From Kineococcus sp. NBC_00420 (GTDB taxonomy: Bacteria; Actinomycetota; Actinomycetes; Actinomycetales; Kineococcaceae), in contig NZ_CP107930.1 in assembly GCF_036021035.1 (NCBI RefSeq), positions 3,100,001 to 3,164,000 on the forward strand: 64,000 nt of DNA, written 5' to 3'. The stretch's first letter is position 1. Each line of letters begins with the position of its first letter. The notes beneath the pieces are model-generated. The model was not told the DNA's origin. It saw only the letters and a list, made by a program, of their open reading frames with translations, and did not search any database. A program made the position numbers and the translations under genes. Below, one piece after another: positions 40,214 to 48,798 of this stretch.

Positions 40214-41869
40214 TCACCCCCCGGGGGTCCCGCCCCCGGCTGCGACGGGCAGGACGGGCACCGGGAGCGCGGCGGGGTCCCGTCCCCCGACGACCTCGCG
40301 CAGGACGTGGACGAGGGTGTGGTCGTCGCGCCGGCCCGGGTTCCGGGCGTGGCGCAGGGCGTCCGCGGCCACCGCGTCGATGAGCCGGGCCGGGTCCTGG
40401 CGCGGGGTCCGCCCGATCGCCGCCAGCAGGCCGTCCAGACCGAACTCCACGCCGTCGGGCGAGCGGCTCTCCAGGACCCCGTCGGTGAAGGTCAGGAGGC
40501 TGTCGCCCGTCCCGAACGGGTGCTCCACCTCCTCCCACACCTCCCCGGCGACGATCGAGGACAGCAGGGGTCCGGTGGGGGGCAGTTCCTCGAAGCGCAC
40601 CCCGGTGCCCGCCTCGTCCCCGGCGGGGAGCAGCAGCGCCGGGGGGTGCCCGGCGTTGGCGTGGACCAGGGTGCCGGTCCCGGTGTCGACGACGCACACG
40701 AAGACCGTGGCGAACAGCTCCGCCGGGACGTCGCGCAGCTCGGCGCAGACGGCGGTCAGCGCCGCGCCCGGGTGGGCGTGGGTGCGCAGGGCGGTGGCCA
40801 GGGAGTGCTTGAGGCGCAGCGCGAAGACGGCGCTGTAGGGGCCGTGGCCCGCGACGTCGCCGACGACGACGCCCAGGCGCCCCGTCGCGACCTGGACGGT
40901 GTCGTACCAGTCGCCGGCCAGGACGCCCTCGGCCGCGTCGAGGCGGGCCGTGATCCGCACGCCCTCCACCCGGCCGGGGGAGGGCAGCAGCGCCTGCCGC
41001 ACGGCCCGCACCGCGCGGTCCTCCTGGTCGAGGGCGCCGAGGGCCTGCCGGGTCCGGTCCAGGTCGGCGAGGAGGCGGTCGCGCATGGCGGCCACGTCAC
41101 CGGCCAGCTCCCGCACCTCCGACGCGCCCTCCGCCCGCAGCTGCGCCGACAGGTCACCGTCGGCGACCCGGCGGGTGGCCTCCGCCAGGCGCCGCAGGGG
41201 CTGCGTCACCTGGCGCACCGTGACGAGGGAGCCGAGGCCCAGCAGCAGGGCGAGCGCGGCCAGCCCGCCCGCGGTGCTCACGACCAGGCGGGTCTGCAGC
41301 CGGTGGGTCTCGCGCTGGCTCGCCTCCTGGAGCCCCTCCAGCTGGGCGTCCAGCGTCTCGCCGGCGCTGCGGACGTCGTCGAACAGGGTCTTGCCGAGCA
41401 TGGTCGTGCCGATGCTGCTGGGGCCGGTGCGTTCGCCTCTCCCCACCGCCGCGATCTGCTCCCGGGCGTAGGCGTCCCACTCGGCGTGGGCCTGCTCCAG
41501 GACCTCCAGCTGCGCCGCGTCACCGCCGACCGCCCGCAGACCCTCGCGCAGCTCGCGCCGCACCCCGGGCAGCTGCCGCTGGGCCAGCTCGTAGGGGGCG
41601 AGGAGCTCCACCTCACCGGTGAGGAGGTAGCCGCGCAGGCCGGTCTCCTGCTCGACGTACTGCCGCTGCAGGTCGGAGGTCGCCTGCCGGGCCCGCGTCT
41701 CCCGGGTGAGCTGCTGCTGCGCGGTGCCGAGCTGCTGGGCGGTGACGACGACGAGACCGCCCCCCAGGACGAGGACGAGGAGGGCCAGCAGGCTCGCCCC
41801 GCTGAGACGTCGTGTGAGGGAGACCCGGCCCGCGCTCTCGCGCGCGGACCACCACGGTGCGACCCCCAT
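40214..41869 (-). CDS. CHASE3-HAMP-SpoIIE-type phosphatase
   Basis: A 551-residue membrane protein. Two transmembrane helices flank a CHASE3-like helical sensor (~35-190), a HAMP linker follows (~225-280) and the C-terminal PP2C/SpoIIE domain contains GDWYDTVQV, VGDVAGHG and DGVLESRSPDGVEFG with the acidic metal-binding residues. It would dephosphorylate an anti-sigma antagonist. The ATG at 41869 is the first plausible start. It diverges from an HATPase regulator that could be its partner. Confidence 0.87.
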   Translation of the reverse strand: MGVAPWWSARESAGRVSLTRRLSGASLLALLVLVLGGGLVVVTAQQLGTAQQQLTRETRARQATSDLQRQYVEQETGLRGYLLTGEVELLAPYELAQRQLPGVRRELREGLRAVGGDAAQLEVLEQAHAEWDAYAREQIAAVGRGERTGPSSIGTTMLGKTLFDDVRSAGETLDAQLEGLQEASQRETHRLQTRLVVSTAGGLAALALLLGLGSLVTVRQVTQPLRRLAEATRRVADGDLSAQLRAEGASEVRELAGDVAAMRDRLLADLDRTRQALGALDQEDRAVRAVRQALLPSPGRVEGVRITARLDAAEGVLAGDWYDTVQVATGRLGVVVGDVAGHGPYSAVFALRLKHSLATALRTHAHPGAALTAVCAELRDVPAELFATVFVCVVDTGTGTLVHANAGHPPALLLPAGDEAGTGVRFEELPPTGPLLSSIVAGEVWEEVEHPFGTGDSLLTFTDGVLESRSPDGVEFGLDGLLAAIGRTPRQDPARLIDAVAADALRHARNPGRRDDHTLVHVLREVVGGRDPAALPVPVLPVAAGGGTPGG

Positions 41870-41978
41870 GCCAGCACTGAAGCACAGGATCGTCCCGGGA
41901 GGGTGACGGTCGTGGTCACTGCTCGATCTGGTGTGCTGACGCAGGGTAGTTTTCGTCGAGACGGGAAGGCGGGGATCG

Positions 41979-42935
41979 GTGGACGAGGACGCACGGGTCG
42001 AGCTCCCGGCGGAGGCCGGCAGCGCCGGTCGGGCCCGCCGGCACCTCCGGCGCACCCTGACCGGCCCGTCCACCGTCGGCGTCCCCGAGGCCGTCGCCGC
42101 CGACGCCGAGGTGTGCCTGAGCGAACTGGTGACCAACGCGCTGCTGCACGCGGGCACGGGCGTCTCCGTCCGGGTCCGGCTCACCCCCTCCGTCCTGCGC
42201 CTGGAGGTCGGCGACGGGTCGCCGGTCGTCCCGCAGTGGGTGCCCCGCAGCCTCACCGCCTCCACCGGCCGCGGGCTCCCGCTCATCACCGCGCTCAGCA
42301 CCGCGCGCGGCGGCGAGGTCCACCCCGACGGCCGGGGGAAGACGGTCTGGTGCGAGCTGCTCCTCACCGGCGCCGACCACGGCGAGGTGGGGCTGGAGGT
42401 CGACCTCGCCCTGCAGGACGAGATCGACGCCCTGCTCGCGGCGGACTGGGAGTCGTTGCCCGACCCCGACCCCGTCCTCAGCGCCCCGGGCGGCCTCCGG
42501 CTGCTGCGCTACCCGCTGCGCCGTGGGGTGCGCCTGCGCGAGCACCGCGAGGCGGTGCTGCGCGAGCTGCGACTCCTCAGCCTCACCCACGCCATCACCG
42601 ACCCCGGCACCGCCGCCCGCGCCGACGCGGTCGGCGACCAGCTCGCCGAGCAGTACGCGGGGCACCTGCGCCCGGCGCAGGCCCGGGTCCTGCAGGCCCT
42701 GGCCGCGGGCGAGGACAGCGCCGACCTCGACTACCCCCGCCTGCCCGACCACCCGGGGATCCTCGAGCGCTGGCGGCGCAACGAGCAGGAGCTCGACCGC
42801 CTCATCGCCGCCACCGGCGTCGCGGTGCTGGCGGCCCCGGCGGAGCTGCGGGAACTCGCGGACTGGATGCTGGTGGAGTTCGAGCGCCAGGTCACCGGCG
42901 GGGAACCCCGGCCCTGGCCCGGCCCCCTCGACTGA
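41979..42935 (+). CDS. HATPase (anti-sigma type) with extra C-terminal domain
   Basis: A 318-residue protein. The N-terminal ~130 residues form an RsbW-like HATPase with N-box ELVTNALLHAG and a later STGRGLPLIT ATP-lid segment. Residues ~140-318 form an additional, mainly helical domain I do not recognise. In partner-switching systems such kinases phosphorylate STAS antagonists that a SpoIIE phosphatase dephosphorylates. The divergent SpoIIE gene fits, but no STAS gene is present here. Confidence 0.8.
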   Translation: MDEDARVELPAEAGSAGRARRHLRRTLTGPSTVGVPEAVAADAEVCLSELVTNALLHAGTGVSVRVRLTPSVLRLEVGDGSPVVPQWVPRSLTASTGRGLPLITALSTARGGEVHPDGRGKTVWCELLLTGADHGEVGLEVDLALQDEIDALLAADWESLPDPDPVLSAPGGLRLLRYPLRRGVRLREHREAVLRELRLLSLTHAITDPGTAARADAVGDQLAEQYAGHLRPAQARVLQALAAGEDSADLDYPRLPDHPGILERWRRNEQELDRLIAATGVAVLAAPAELRELADWMLVEFERQVTGGEPRPWPGPLD

Positions 42936-42952
42936 CGATCCCGCCGTCGGGC

Positions 42953-43585
42953 CTACAGCGTCCGCGCCAGCTCCTGCGCCGCGGCCGTCGCGGCCTCCAG
43001 CTCGGCGACGCTGCGGTCCTTGAGCCCGGCGAGGTCGGGCAGCCGATCGGCCAGCGTCGCGCTGGTCTGGACGACGTGCACGGTCATCCCCAGGGAGTTG
43101 CCGAGGATGATCTGCAGGACCGGGACGCCGTGGTCCCAGTCCTCGGTGGGGCTGCCCGCGTCGTAGGTCCCGCCGCGGCTGCTGACCACGACGGCGTGAC
43201 GCCCGGCGAGCGGCTGCGAGCCCTCGCCGGCCAGGGCGCCGGGGACGTGCATGTGGTCCAGCCACACCTTCAACGTCGAGGGCACCGTGTAGTTGTAGAG
43301 CGGCGCCCCGACGACCACGACGTCCGCGGCGAGGATCTCGGCCTGCAGCGTCGCGGTGAGCGCGTCCTGCTCGGCGGGGACGTCGGCGGTGGGGAGGCGG
43401 TCCGCGGCCGGCCAGTGCTGCTCGTTGGTCGCGAAGTGCGGCAGCTGGTCGCGGTGCAGGTCGCGGTGGGTGACGGTGTGCCCGGCGCCCCGTGCCGTCC
43501 ACGCGTCGGCGAACGCCGCCGTGATGGCCCGCGATCGCGACGTCGCGAGGTCGGCGGAGGAGTCGAGGTGCAACAGGTGCGGCAT
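42953..43585 (-). CDS. azoR: FMN-dependent NADH azoreductase
   Basis: A 210-residue flavodoxin-fold protein of the AzoR family with the FMN-binding HLDSSADLATSRSRAIT segment, PLYNYTVPSTLKVWLDHM and SSRGGTYDAG. It reduces quinones and azo compounds using NADH. TAGCCT lies seven bases before the ATG on the minus strand with no ribosome-binding site, suggesting a leaderless mRNA. The 3' end almost abuts the convergent HATPase gene. Confidence 0.9.
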   Translation of the reverse strand: MPHLLHLDSSADLATSRSRAITAAFADAWTARGAGHTVTHRDLHRDQLPHFATNEQHWPAADRLPTADVPAEQDALTATLQAEILAADVVVVGAPLYNYTVPSTLKVWLDHMHVPGALAGEGSQPLAGRHAVVVSSRGGTYDAGSPTEDWDHGVPVLQIILGNSLGMTVHVVQTSATLADRLPDLAGLKDRSVAELEAATAAAQELARTL

Positions 43586-43681
43586 GGACGGGAGGCTACT
43601 CAGTGGCGTGGCCCCCTTCCCGGCCGACCCGATCGACGATCTCGTCGGTGAACCCCGCGAGATCACCGATCGGGGGAGGAG

Positions 43682-44428
43682 TCATCCCTGGGCGGTGGGG
43701 AGGACGACGAGTTCCGCGACGTTCACCCGGGCCGGGAGGGCGCTGGCCCAGGCGATCGCGTCGGCGATGTCGCCGGCGGGGATGGAGTCGAGGTTCTCGC
43801 GGAACTGCGCGAGACCCGCGCGACCGTCCGGGTCGAGCATCCCCGACCCGAGGTCGGAACTCGTCAGGCCGGGTTCGATCGTGCGGACCCGCACGCCCCG
43901 CGGGCCGAGTTCCAGGCGCAGACCGCGGGACAGCGCGGCCACGGCCGCCTTGGTGGCGGAGTACACCGCGTAGGTCGGGAAGTAGCTCGACGCCGCGACC
44001 GACCCGACGAGCACCAGGTCCGCTCGGCCCGGGGTCGCGAGCAGGTCGCTGACGAACGCTCGGGCGGTGTCGATGAGACCCGTGACGTTGGTGTCCAGCA
44101 TGGCGGTCCACTCGCCGCGGTCGGCGGTGGCGAAGGGGGCGGCGAGCATGAGACCCGCGTTGGCGACGACGAGGTCGGGAGCGCCGAGCGCGGAACGGAC
44201 CTGGTCGGCGACGGCGGCGAGGTGCTCAGGGCCCGCGGTGACGTCGGCGACGACCGCGAGGCCACCGATCTCGGCGGCCACCCGGTCGAGTTCGTCCTTG
44301 CGTCGGCCGAGCACCGCGAGCCGGGCGCCGTCGGCGGCGAGGCGGCGGGCGGTCGCCTCGCCGATCCCGCCGGAGGCTCCGGTGACGACGGCGACGCGAC
44401 CGGCGAGGGGTTGTGCGTGAGGTGTCAT
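43682..44428 (-). CDS. Short-chain dehydrogenase divergent from MmyB regulator
   Basis: A 248-residue SDR with TGASGGIG, NAGLM, Ser in GSVAAS and YSATK. It resembles serine 3-dehydrogenase/YdfG-type enzymes (DTNVTGLIDTARAF, PGLTSSDLG). The ATG at 44428 opens next to the MmyB-type regulator with about 100 bases between them, including a symmetric site, so it is the probable regulated gene, as is usual for this family pair. Confidence 0.87.
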   Translation of the reverse strand: MTPHAQPLAGRVAVVTGASGGIGEATARRLAADGARLAVLGRRKDELDRVAAEIGGLAVVADVTAGPEHLAAVADQVRSALGAPDLVVANAGLMLAAPFATADRGEWTAMLDTNVTGLIDTARAFVSDLLATPGRADLVLVGSVAASSYFPTYAVYSATKAAVAALSRGLRLELGPRGVRVRTIEPGLTSSDLGSGMLDPDGRAGLAQFRENLDSIPAGDIADAIAWASALPARVNVAELVVLPTAQG

Positions 44429-44465
44429 GGTCCGAGGTTCGGGCTGTGGGGGAGGGCGTTCCAGA

Positions 44466-44507
44466 CCGTGTCGAGAGGGGTAGTCGCAGGGGCACCCCAC
44501 GACACGG
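44466..44507. promoter_or_regulatory. Symmetric region between SDR and MmyB regulator
   Basis: CCGTGTCG (44466-44473) and CGACACGG (44500-44507) are perfect inverted repeats flanking a GGGG and CCCC pair. The site sits in the divergent promoter region, where the MmyB regulator is likely to bind. A hairpin role is less likely because both transcripts start outside it. Confidence 0.45.
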
Positions 44508-44530
44508 GGTCGCGGCCTACCGTTGCCGGC

Positions 44531-45328
44531 GTGAGCGAGAACCTGCTCGGGGACTTCCTGCGGGCCCGGCGCGAACTGGTGCGACCGGGCGAGGTCGGGC
44601 TGCCGGAGAACTCCCGGCGTCGCGTGCCGGGGTTGCGCCGCGAGGAGGTCGCGATGCTCGCGGGGGTCAGCGCGGAGTACTACGTCCGCCTCGAACGGGG
44701 ACGCGACCGGCACCCCTCGGCCCAGGTGCTGCACGCGCTCGCGGGAGTTCTCGCCCTCGACGACGAGTCGCGCGACTACCTCGCCTCGCTCGCCGGGGCG
44801 CCACCGCTGACACGCCCCGCCGGGCCGGAGACGGTCAGCGCGACCATCCGAGGTTTCGTCGAGAGCGCCCCCGCGCCGGCGTTCGTGCTGGGGAGGTTCA
44901 TGGACGTCCTGGCCGCCAACGGTGCCGCCCGTCGGCTGCACGGGGACATGCCGGGCAACGTCCTGCGGCACATGTTCCTCGACCCGGATGCGCGGGAGCT
45001 CTACCCCGACTGGGCCGACGTCGCGGCCGAGAGCGTCGGGTCGTTGCGCGGGGCCGTCGTCCAGCACCTCGACGACCCGCGGCTGGCCCGGCTGGTGGGG
45101 GAGCTGTCGCTCAAGAGCGCCGAGTTCGCGACGCTGTGGGCCCAGCACGGGGTCCGCTCGAAGGCGGCCGGGACGAAGCGGATCGCGGTGCGGGACCGCG
45201 GGATCGTCACCGTCGGCTGGGAGGCGTTGCAGGTCGCGAGTGCGCCCGGCCAGGTCATCGTGACCTACCACGCGGAACCCGGCAGCCGCTCGGAACGGGT
45301 GCTGCTGGAACTCGCCGAACGGTCCTGA
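44531..45328 (+). CDS. MmyB-type XRE regulator
   Basis: A 265-residue regulator with HTH (LRREEVAMLAGVSAEYYVRLE) and a C-terminal MmyB ligand domain (DVLAANGAARRLHG, HYADARELYPDW-like segment, TVGWEALQVASAPGQ). The family binds fatty-acid-like ligands and regulates divergently placed SDR genes. TACCGT lies seven bases before the GTG, with no ribosome-binding site. Paralogous to the truncated regulator at the window start. Confidence 0.92.
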   Translation: MSENLLGDFLRARRELVRPGEVGLPENSRRRVPGLRREEVAMLAGVSAEYYVRLERGRDRHPSAQVLHALAGVLALDDESRDYLASLAGAPPLTRPAGPETVSATIRGFVESAPAPAFVLGRFMDVLAANGAARRLHGDMPGNVLRHMFLDPDARELYPDWADVAAESVGSLRGAVVQHLDDPRLARLVGELSLKSAEFATLWAQHGVRSKAAGTKRIAVRDRGIVTVGWEALQVASAPGQVIVTYHAEPGSRSERVLLELAERS

Positions 45329-45416
45329 TCCCCCGCTCGGGTGTCCGACCTCCGTCGCCCCACGAGGCTCCCTCCGGCCGTCCCGAACGGGGCGGATCGT
45401 GCCGGAGGATGGGGCC

Positions 45417-45599
45417 GTGCCCCGACGCCCCCGCCCCGGTCGACGCCCCGCGACCGGCTCGGTCGTCCTCTGCGCCGTGGTGGCGCTGCTCTGCTGGGCC
45501 GGAGCCGTGCTCGAGGGCGGTGTCCTGCCCTGGGTCCTGGCGTTCACCGCCGCCACGGTCGCCGTCGTCGCGGCGTTCTCGGGTCGTCGCCGCGTCTGA
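45417..45599 (+). CDS. Small two-helix membrane protein
   Basis: A 60-residue protein with a basic N-terminus (RRPRPGRRP) and two hydrophobic helices (SVVLCAVVALLCWAGAVLEG and VLPWVLAFTAATVAVVAAF). GGAGG lies eight to nine bases before the GTG at 45417. The family is unknown. Its stop codon lies inside a 22-bp direct repeat shared with the end of the convergent permease gene. Confidence 0.6.
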   Translation: MPRRPRPGRRPATGSVVLCAVVALLCWAGAVLEGGVLPWVLAFTAATVAVVAAFSGRRRV

Positions 45600-45634
45600 C
45601 CTCAGACGAAGCCGCCGCGTCCGACCTCAGACGA
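45588..45634. repeat. 22-bp direct repeat across two convergent gene ends
   Basis: Two 22-base copies, beginning CGCCGCGTC and ending CTCAGACGA, differ at one position and are spaced by three bases (45588-45609, 45613-45634). Copy 1 covers the stop of the small membrane gene and copy 2 covers the last codons and stop of the metal permease gene, so a short local duplication created or altered one of these ends. Confidence 0.85.
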
Positions 45635-46535
45635 TCTCGGCGACGACCGGACGCGGAGGTTCCGGCCGGTCGGCCGGGCGGCGCAGCCGCGCGACCAGCC
45701 GGCACACGAGGTAGATGACGAACGACACCGTCGTCACGTAGGGGCTGATCGGGATCGACGACCCGACGGCCAGCAGCAGACCGCCGACCATGGCGACGAG
45801 CGCGAACACCGTGGACAGCACCGGTACCACGAACGGGGACGCGCTCACCCGCATTGCCGCGGCGGCCGGCGTCACCAGCAGCGCCAGGACCAGCAGGGCA
45901 CCGACGATCTGCACGCTCATCGCCACGGACAGGCCGAGGACCAGCATGAAGACCGGGGACAGCGCCCGCACCGGGACTCCCCGCGCCGCCGCCACGTCCG
46001 GGTCGAGGCTGGCGAAGAGCAGCGGACGCCACAGCAGCGCGAGGGCCACCACGACGACCGCGGCGATGACCGCGAGCGAGAACAGCTGCGGGTTGTCGAC
46101 GGCGACGATCTGGCCCGTCAGCAGGCCGAACTTGTTCGCGGCCCGCCCCTGGTAGAGGGCCAGGAACAGCACCCCGAGCCCGAGGCCGAAGGGCATGAGG
46201 ACCCCGATGGCGGAGTTGTGCTCCCGTGCCCGGGCCCCCAGGACCCCGAACAGGACGGCCGCGAGCACCGACCCCACGAGCGAGCCCGCGACGACGTTCA
46301 CGCCGAGCAGCAGCGCGGCGGCCCCGCCGGCGAAGCTCAGTTCCGCGATGCCGTGCACGGCGAACGGCAGGTCGCGCGCGACGATGAACATCCCGATCAG
46401 CCCGCCGACCAGACCGAGCAGCGCGCCCGCCCACAACGAGTTGTGGACCAGGGCCAGCAGCTCCCCGTAGTCGGAGAAGTCGATGACCTTGTCCCAGGCG
46501 ATGGCGCTGGCGGTGCTGCTGACGGCGGTGCTCAC
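45627..46535 (-). CDS. znuB: Metal ABC transporter permease (ZnuB type)
   Basis: A 302-residue permease of the zinc/manganese family with about eight helices, including HGIAELSFAGGAAALLLGVN and MQIVGALLVLALLVTPAAAA-like segment (SVQIVGALLVLALLVTPAAA). GTG at 46535 overlaps the ATPase gene stop by four bases. Operon order is binding protein, ATPase, permease. Zinc is favoured by the Zur-like box upstream of the operon, but manganese cannot be ruled out. Confidence 0.88.
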   Translation of the reverse strand: MSTAVSSTASAIAWDKVIDFSDYGELLALVHNSLWAGALLGLVGGLIGMFIVARDLPFAVHGIAELSFAGGAAALLLGVNVVAGSLVGSVLAAVLFGVLGARAREHNSAIGVLMPFGLGLGVLFLALYQGRAANKFGLLTGQIVAVDNPQLFSLAVIAAVVVVALALLWRPLLFASLDPDVAAARGVPVRALSPVFMLVLGLSVAMSVQIVGALLVLALLVTPAAAAMRVSASPFVVPVLSTVFALVAMVGGLLLAVGSSIPISPYVTTVSFVIYLVCRLVARLRRPADRPEPPRPVVAEIV

Positions 46536-47353
46536 GATGCTTCCTGGTGGTCGTGCGAGTGCGGGTGCTCGCTGGGGGCGGCGCCGCCGGCGACGAGGAG
46601 CCGGCCGTTGGAGCGCAGCACCTCCACGGGGGAGCCGTAGAGCTCGGAGAGCGTCGCCGAGGTCATGACCTGCTCCGGCGTCCCGATCCGGAACCGGCCG
46701 TTGGCCAGGTAGAGCACCCGGTCGGCGTAGGGCAGGACGGGGTTCACGTCGTGGGTGACGAAGAGGACGGCCGCGCCGGTGCGGGTGCGGCACTCGTCGA
46801 CCAGCGCGCTGACGGCGCCGGCGTGGTGCAGGTCGAGGGAGAGCAGCGGTTCGTCGGCGAGCAGCAGGGCCGGTTCGCCGACGATGCTCTGCGCGACCCG
46901 CAGCCGCTGCTGCTCCCCACCGGAGAGCCGGCCGACGGGGGAGTCGGCGTAGCCGGTCGCGCCGACGGCCTCGAGGACCCGGTCGACCCGGGCGTTCGCG
47001 CGGCGGGAGGGGAGCAGGGGCCCCCAGCGGTGGCCGTCGAGGCCGAGGCGGACGAAGTCGCGGGCGCGCAGCGGGGTGCTCGGGTCGAGTCCCTTCTGCT
47101 GCGGGACGTAGCCGATGCGGCGGTCGCCGCGCCGGACGGGCCGGCCGGCGACCTCGACGGTCCCGGCCGCGAGCGCCTGCTGACCGAGGACGACCTTCAG
47201 CAGGCTCGACTTCCCGGCGCCGTTGGCGCCGAGGACGGCGACGAACTCGCCGGGGGCGATCTCCAGGTCCAGCCCCGACCACAGCCGGCGCGAGCCGTAC
47301 TGCAGGGACGCGCCCGCGAGCCGCAGCGCAGGGACACCGGCGCGCTCCGTCAC
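46532..47353 (-). CDS. znuC: Metal ABC transporter ATPase (ZnuC type)
   Basis: A 273-residue ABC ATPase with Walker A GANGAGKSS, signature LSGGEQQRLRVAQ, Walker B LLLADEPLLSLD and the H-loop FVTHDVNPV. The C-terminus ends EHPHSHDHQEAS, a histidine-rich tail that may bind zinc. The GTG overlaps the binding-protein stop by four bases. Confidence 0.9.
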   Translation of the reverse strand: MTERAGVPALRLAGASLQYGSRRLWSGLDLEIAPGEFVAVLGANGAGKSSLLKVVLGQQALAAGTVEVAGRPVRRGDRRIGYVPQQKGLDPSTPLRARDFVRLGLDGHRWGPLLPSRRANARVDRVLEAVGATGYADSPVGRLSGGEQQRLRVAQSIVGEPALLLADEPLLSLDLHHAGAVSALVDECRTRTGAAVLFVTHDVNPVLPYADRVLYLANGRFRIGTPEQVMTSATLSELYGSPVEVLRSNGRLLVAGGAAPSEHPHSHDHQEAS

Positions 47354-48264
47354 TGCGTCAGGGCCGTCGCGATCGCGTCGACGTTCGCGGTCATCCACGT
47401 CGTGTAGTCCTTGCCCTCGGGGAGCGTCTCGGTGACCGGCACCACAGCGATGCCGTTGTCCTTCGCAGCCTTCAGGACCTGCTCGGTCTGCGGGCCGGTG
47501 GTCTGCTCGTTGTAGACCAGCGCCCGCACCTGGTGCTGCGTGAACAGGGACAGTGTCTCCTGCAGCACGTCGACCGGGACGTCGGTCTCCTCCTCGATGG
47601 CCTCGGAGAACTCCACGGGCGTGACGTTCTTCGCGCCGAGCGCCTCCAGCAGGTAGCCGGGGACGGGTTCGGTGATCGCGACGGGCCGGCCGTCCGTGGT
47701 CGCCTTGTCGGCCTGGATCTTCTGCTCGAGGGTGTCGAGGCCGCCCTCGAAGGTCTTCAGGTTGGTCGTGAAGGTGCTCGCGTCGTCCGGGGCGGCCTTG
47801 GCGAACTCGGCCTCCAGGGCCTGCGCGACCTTGCGCACGGTCTCGACGTCGTACCAGACGTGCTCGTTGAGCTCCCCGCCCGCGGGGGCGGTCCGGCCCG
47901 AGATGTCGACGGCGTTCAGGACGACGGCCTTGGTGTCGGCGGCCTTGAGCATGGTGTCGACGAAGTCGTCGTAGCCGCCGCCGTTCTCGATCACGACGTC
48001 GGCCTTGGACAGCTCCAGCTGGGTGCGGGTGTTGGCCTCGTAGCTGTGCGGGTCGGCGCTGGGGTCGTCGATGATCGAGGTGACGGTGCCCTCGTCGCCC
48101 AGGATCGACTCGGCGATGGAGCCGTAGACGTTGGTGGAGGCGACGACGCTCAGGCCGGTGTCGTCGCTCGCGGCGGAGGTGCTCTTGCTACCACCGCAGG
48201 CGGCGAGGGCGAGCGATGCGGTGAGGGTGGCGGCGAGGACGAGGGACGAGCGGCGCGAGGGCAT
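47350..48264 (-). CDS. znuA: Metal ABC transporter binding lipoprotein (ZnuA type)
   Basis: A 304-residue lipoprotein with lipobox LALAAC (Cys ~23) and metal-site histidines and acids as in TroA/ZnuA proteins (DPHSYEAN, ELNEHVWYDVE, VEFSEAIEEE). It captures the metal outside the membrane and delivers it to ZnuB. The sequence lacks the long His loop of many ZnuA proteins. The start has TGGGAACGGTTCGCA 19 bases upstream, a candidate Zur box. Confidence 0.9.
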   Translation of the reverse strand: MPSRRSSLVLAATLTASLALAACGGSKSTSAASDDTGLSVVASTNVYGSIAESILGDEGTVTSIIDDPSADPHSYEANTRTQLELSKADVVIENGGGYDDFVDTMLKAADTKAVVLNAVDISGRTAPAGGELNEHVWYDVETVRKVAQALEAEFAKAAPDDASTFTTNLKTFEGGLDTLEQKIQADKATTDGRPVAITEPVPGYLLEALGAKNVTPVEFSEAIEEETDVPVDVLQETLSLFTQHQVRALVYNEQTTGPQTEQVLKAAKDNGIAVVPVTETLPEGKDYTTWMTANVDAIATALTQ

Positions 48265-48282
48265 CCGACAGCTTCCTGACGA

Positions 48283-48297
48283 TGGGAACGGTTCGCA
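48283..48297. promoter_or_regulatory. Candidate Zur box of the znu operon
   Basis: TGGGAACGGTTCGCA is a 7-1-7 inverted repeat with six of seven complementary pairs and resembles the TGA-AAT-ATT-TCA pattern of actinobacterial Zur boxes. It sits just before the znuA start. A related site precedes rpmG and rpmJ. Confidence 0.5.
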
Positions 48298-48312
48298 GTA
48301 ACTGTAGAGGAT

Positions 48313-48755
48313 GAGTCGGCCGGGATCTACGCGCTGGTGGGGACCCTGACCGCGGCCTCCTACGCCGAGCTCGTCACGAAGTACCCGAAGGCCGGCGGTT
48401 CCGCGGTCTTCACCCAGCGCGCCTTCGGCCGGCCCGTCGTGTCGTTCCTGGTGGGCTTCTCGATGCTCGCGGCCGGTGTCACCAGCTCGAAACCCTCGCC
48501 GCCACGGTCGTCCTGCTGCTGATCGTCTTCACCTCGACCAACCTCGCCGTCCTGGTGCTGCGCAAGGACGAGCCGGGGCACCGGCACTTCCGCACCCCGA
48601 CCGTCCTGCCCGTCCTGGGCATCGTGTCCTGCGTCGTGCTGCTCACCCGGCAGGAGGCGGGGGTGTGGCTGCGCGCGGGCCTGCTGCTCGTCGTCGGGGT
48701 CGTCCTGCACCTGGTGACCCGGCGCTCCTCCCGCCCGACGACCGTCGAGGTGTGA
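48313..48755 (+). pseudogene. Remnant of an APC-family amino-acid permease
   Basis: Two blocks of permease sequence remain. The first (ESAGIYALVGTL, then TAASYAELVTKYPKAGGSAV and FLVGFSMLAAG) corresponds to the region around helices 1-3 with an internal deletion. The second (TVVLLLIVFTSTNLAVLVLR, then FRTPTVLPVLGIVSCVVLL) corresponds to the last helices. The frame changes near 48480-48490, and the bulk of the middle (about 250 residues) is gone. There is no usable start codon or N-terminus. Confidence 0.82.
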
Positions 48756-48798
48756 CGTCCGTGGAGTTGCAGGACCTCCGCGCGGGTACGGTGCGCGG

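Noticed and set aside
41870-41978. Stress-sigma (SigB/SigF-type) promoter with GGGTAG before the HATPase gene
   Set aside because: No GTTT-like -35 at the required distance.
43596-44111. Minus-strand frame inside the SDR gene
   Set aside because: It is an alternative frame of the SDR gene at 43682-44428 with a biased, low-complexity translation.
48555-48755. Short open frame as a separate membrane protein gene
   Set aside because: It is the C-terminal piece of the decayed permease and lacks its own start signals.
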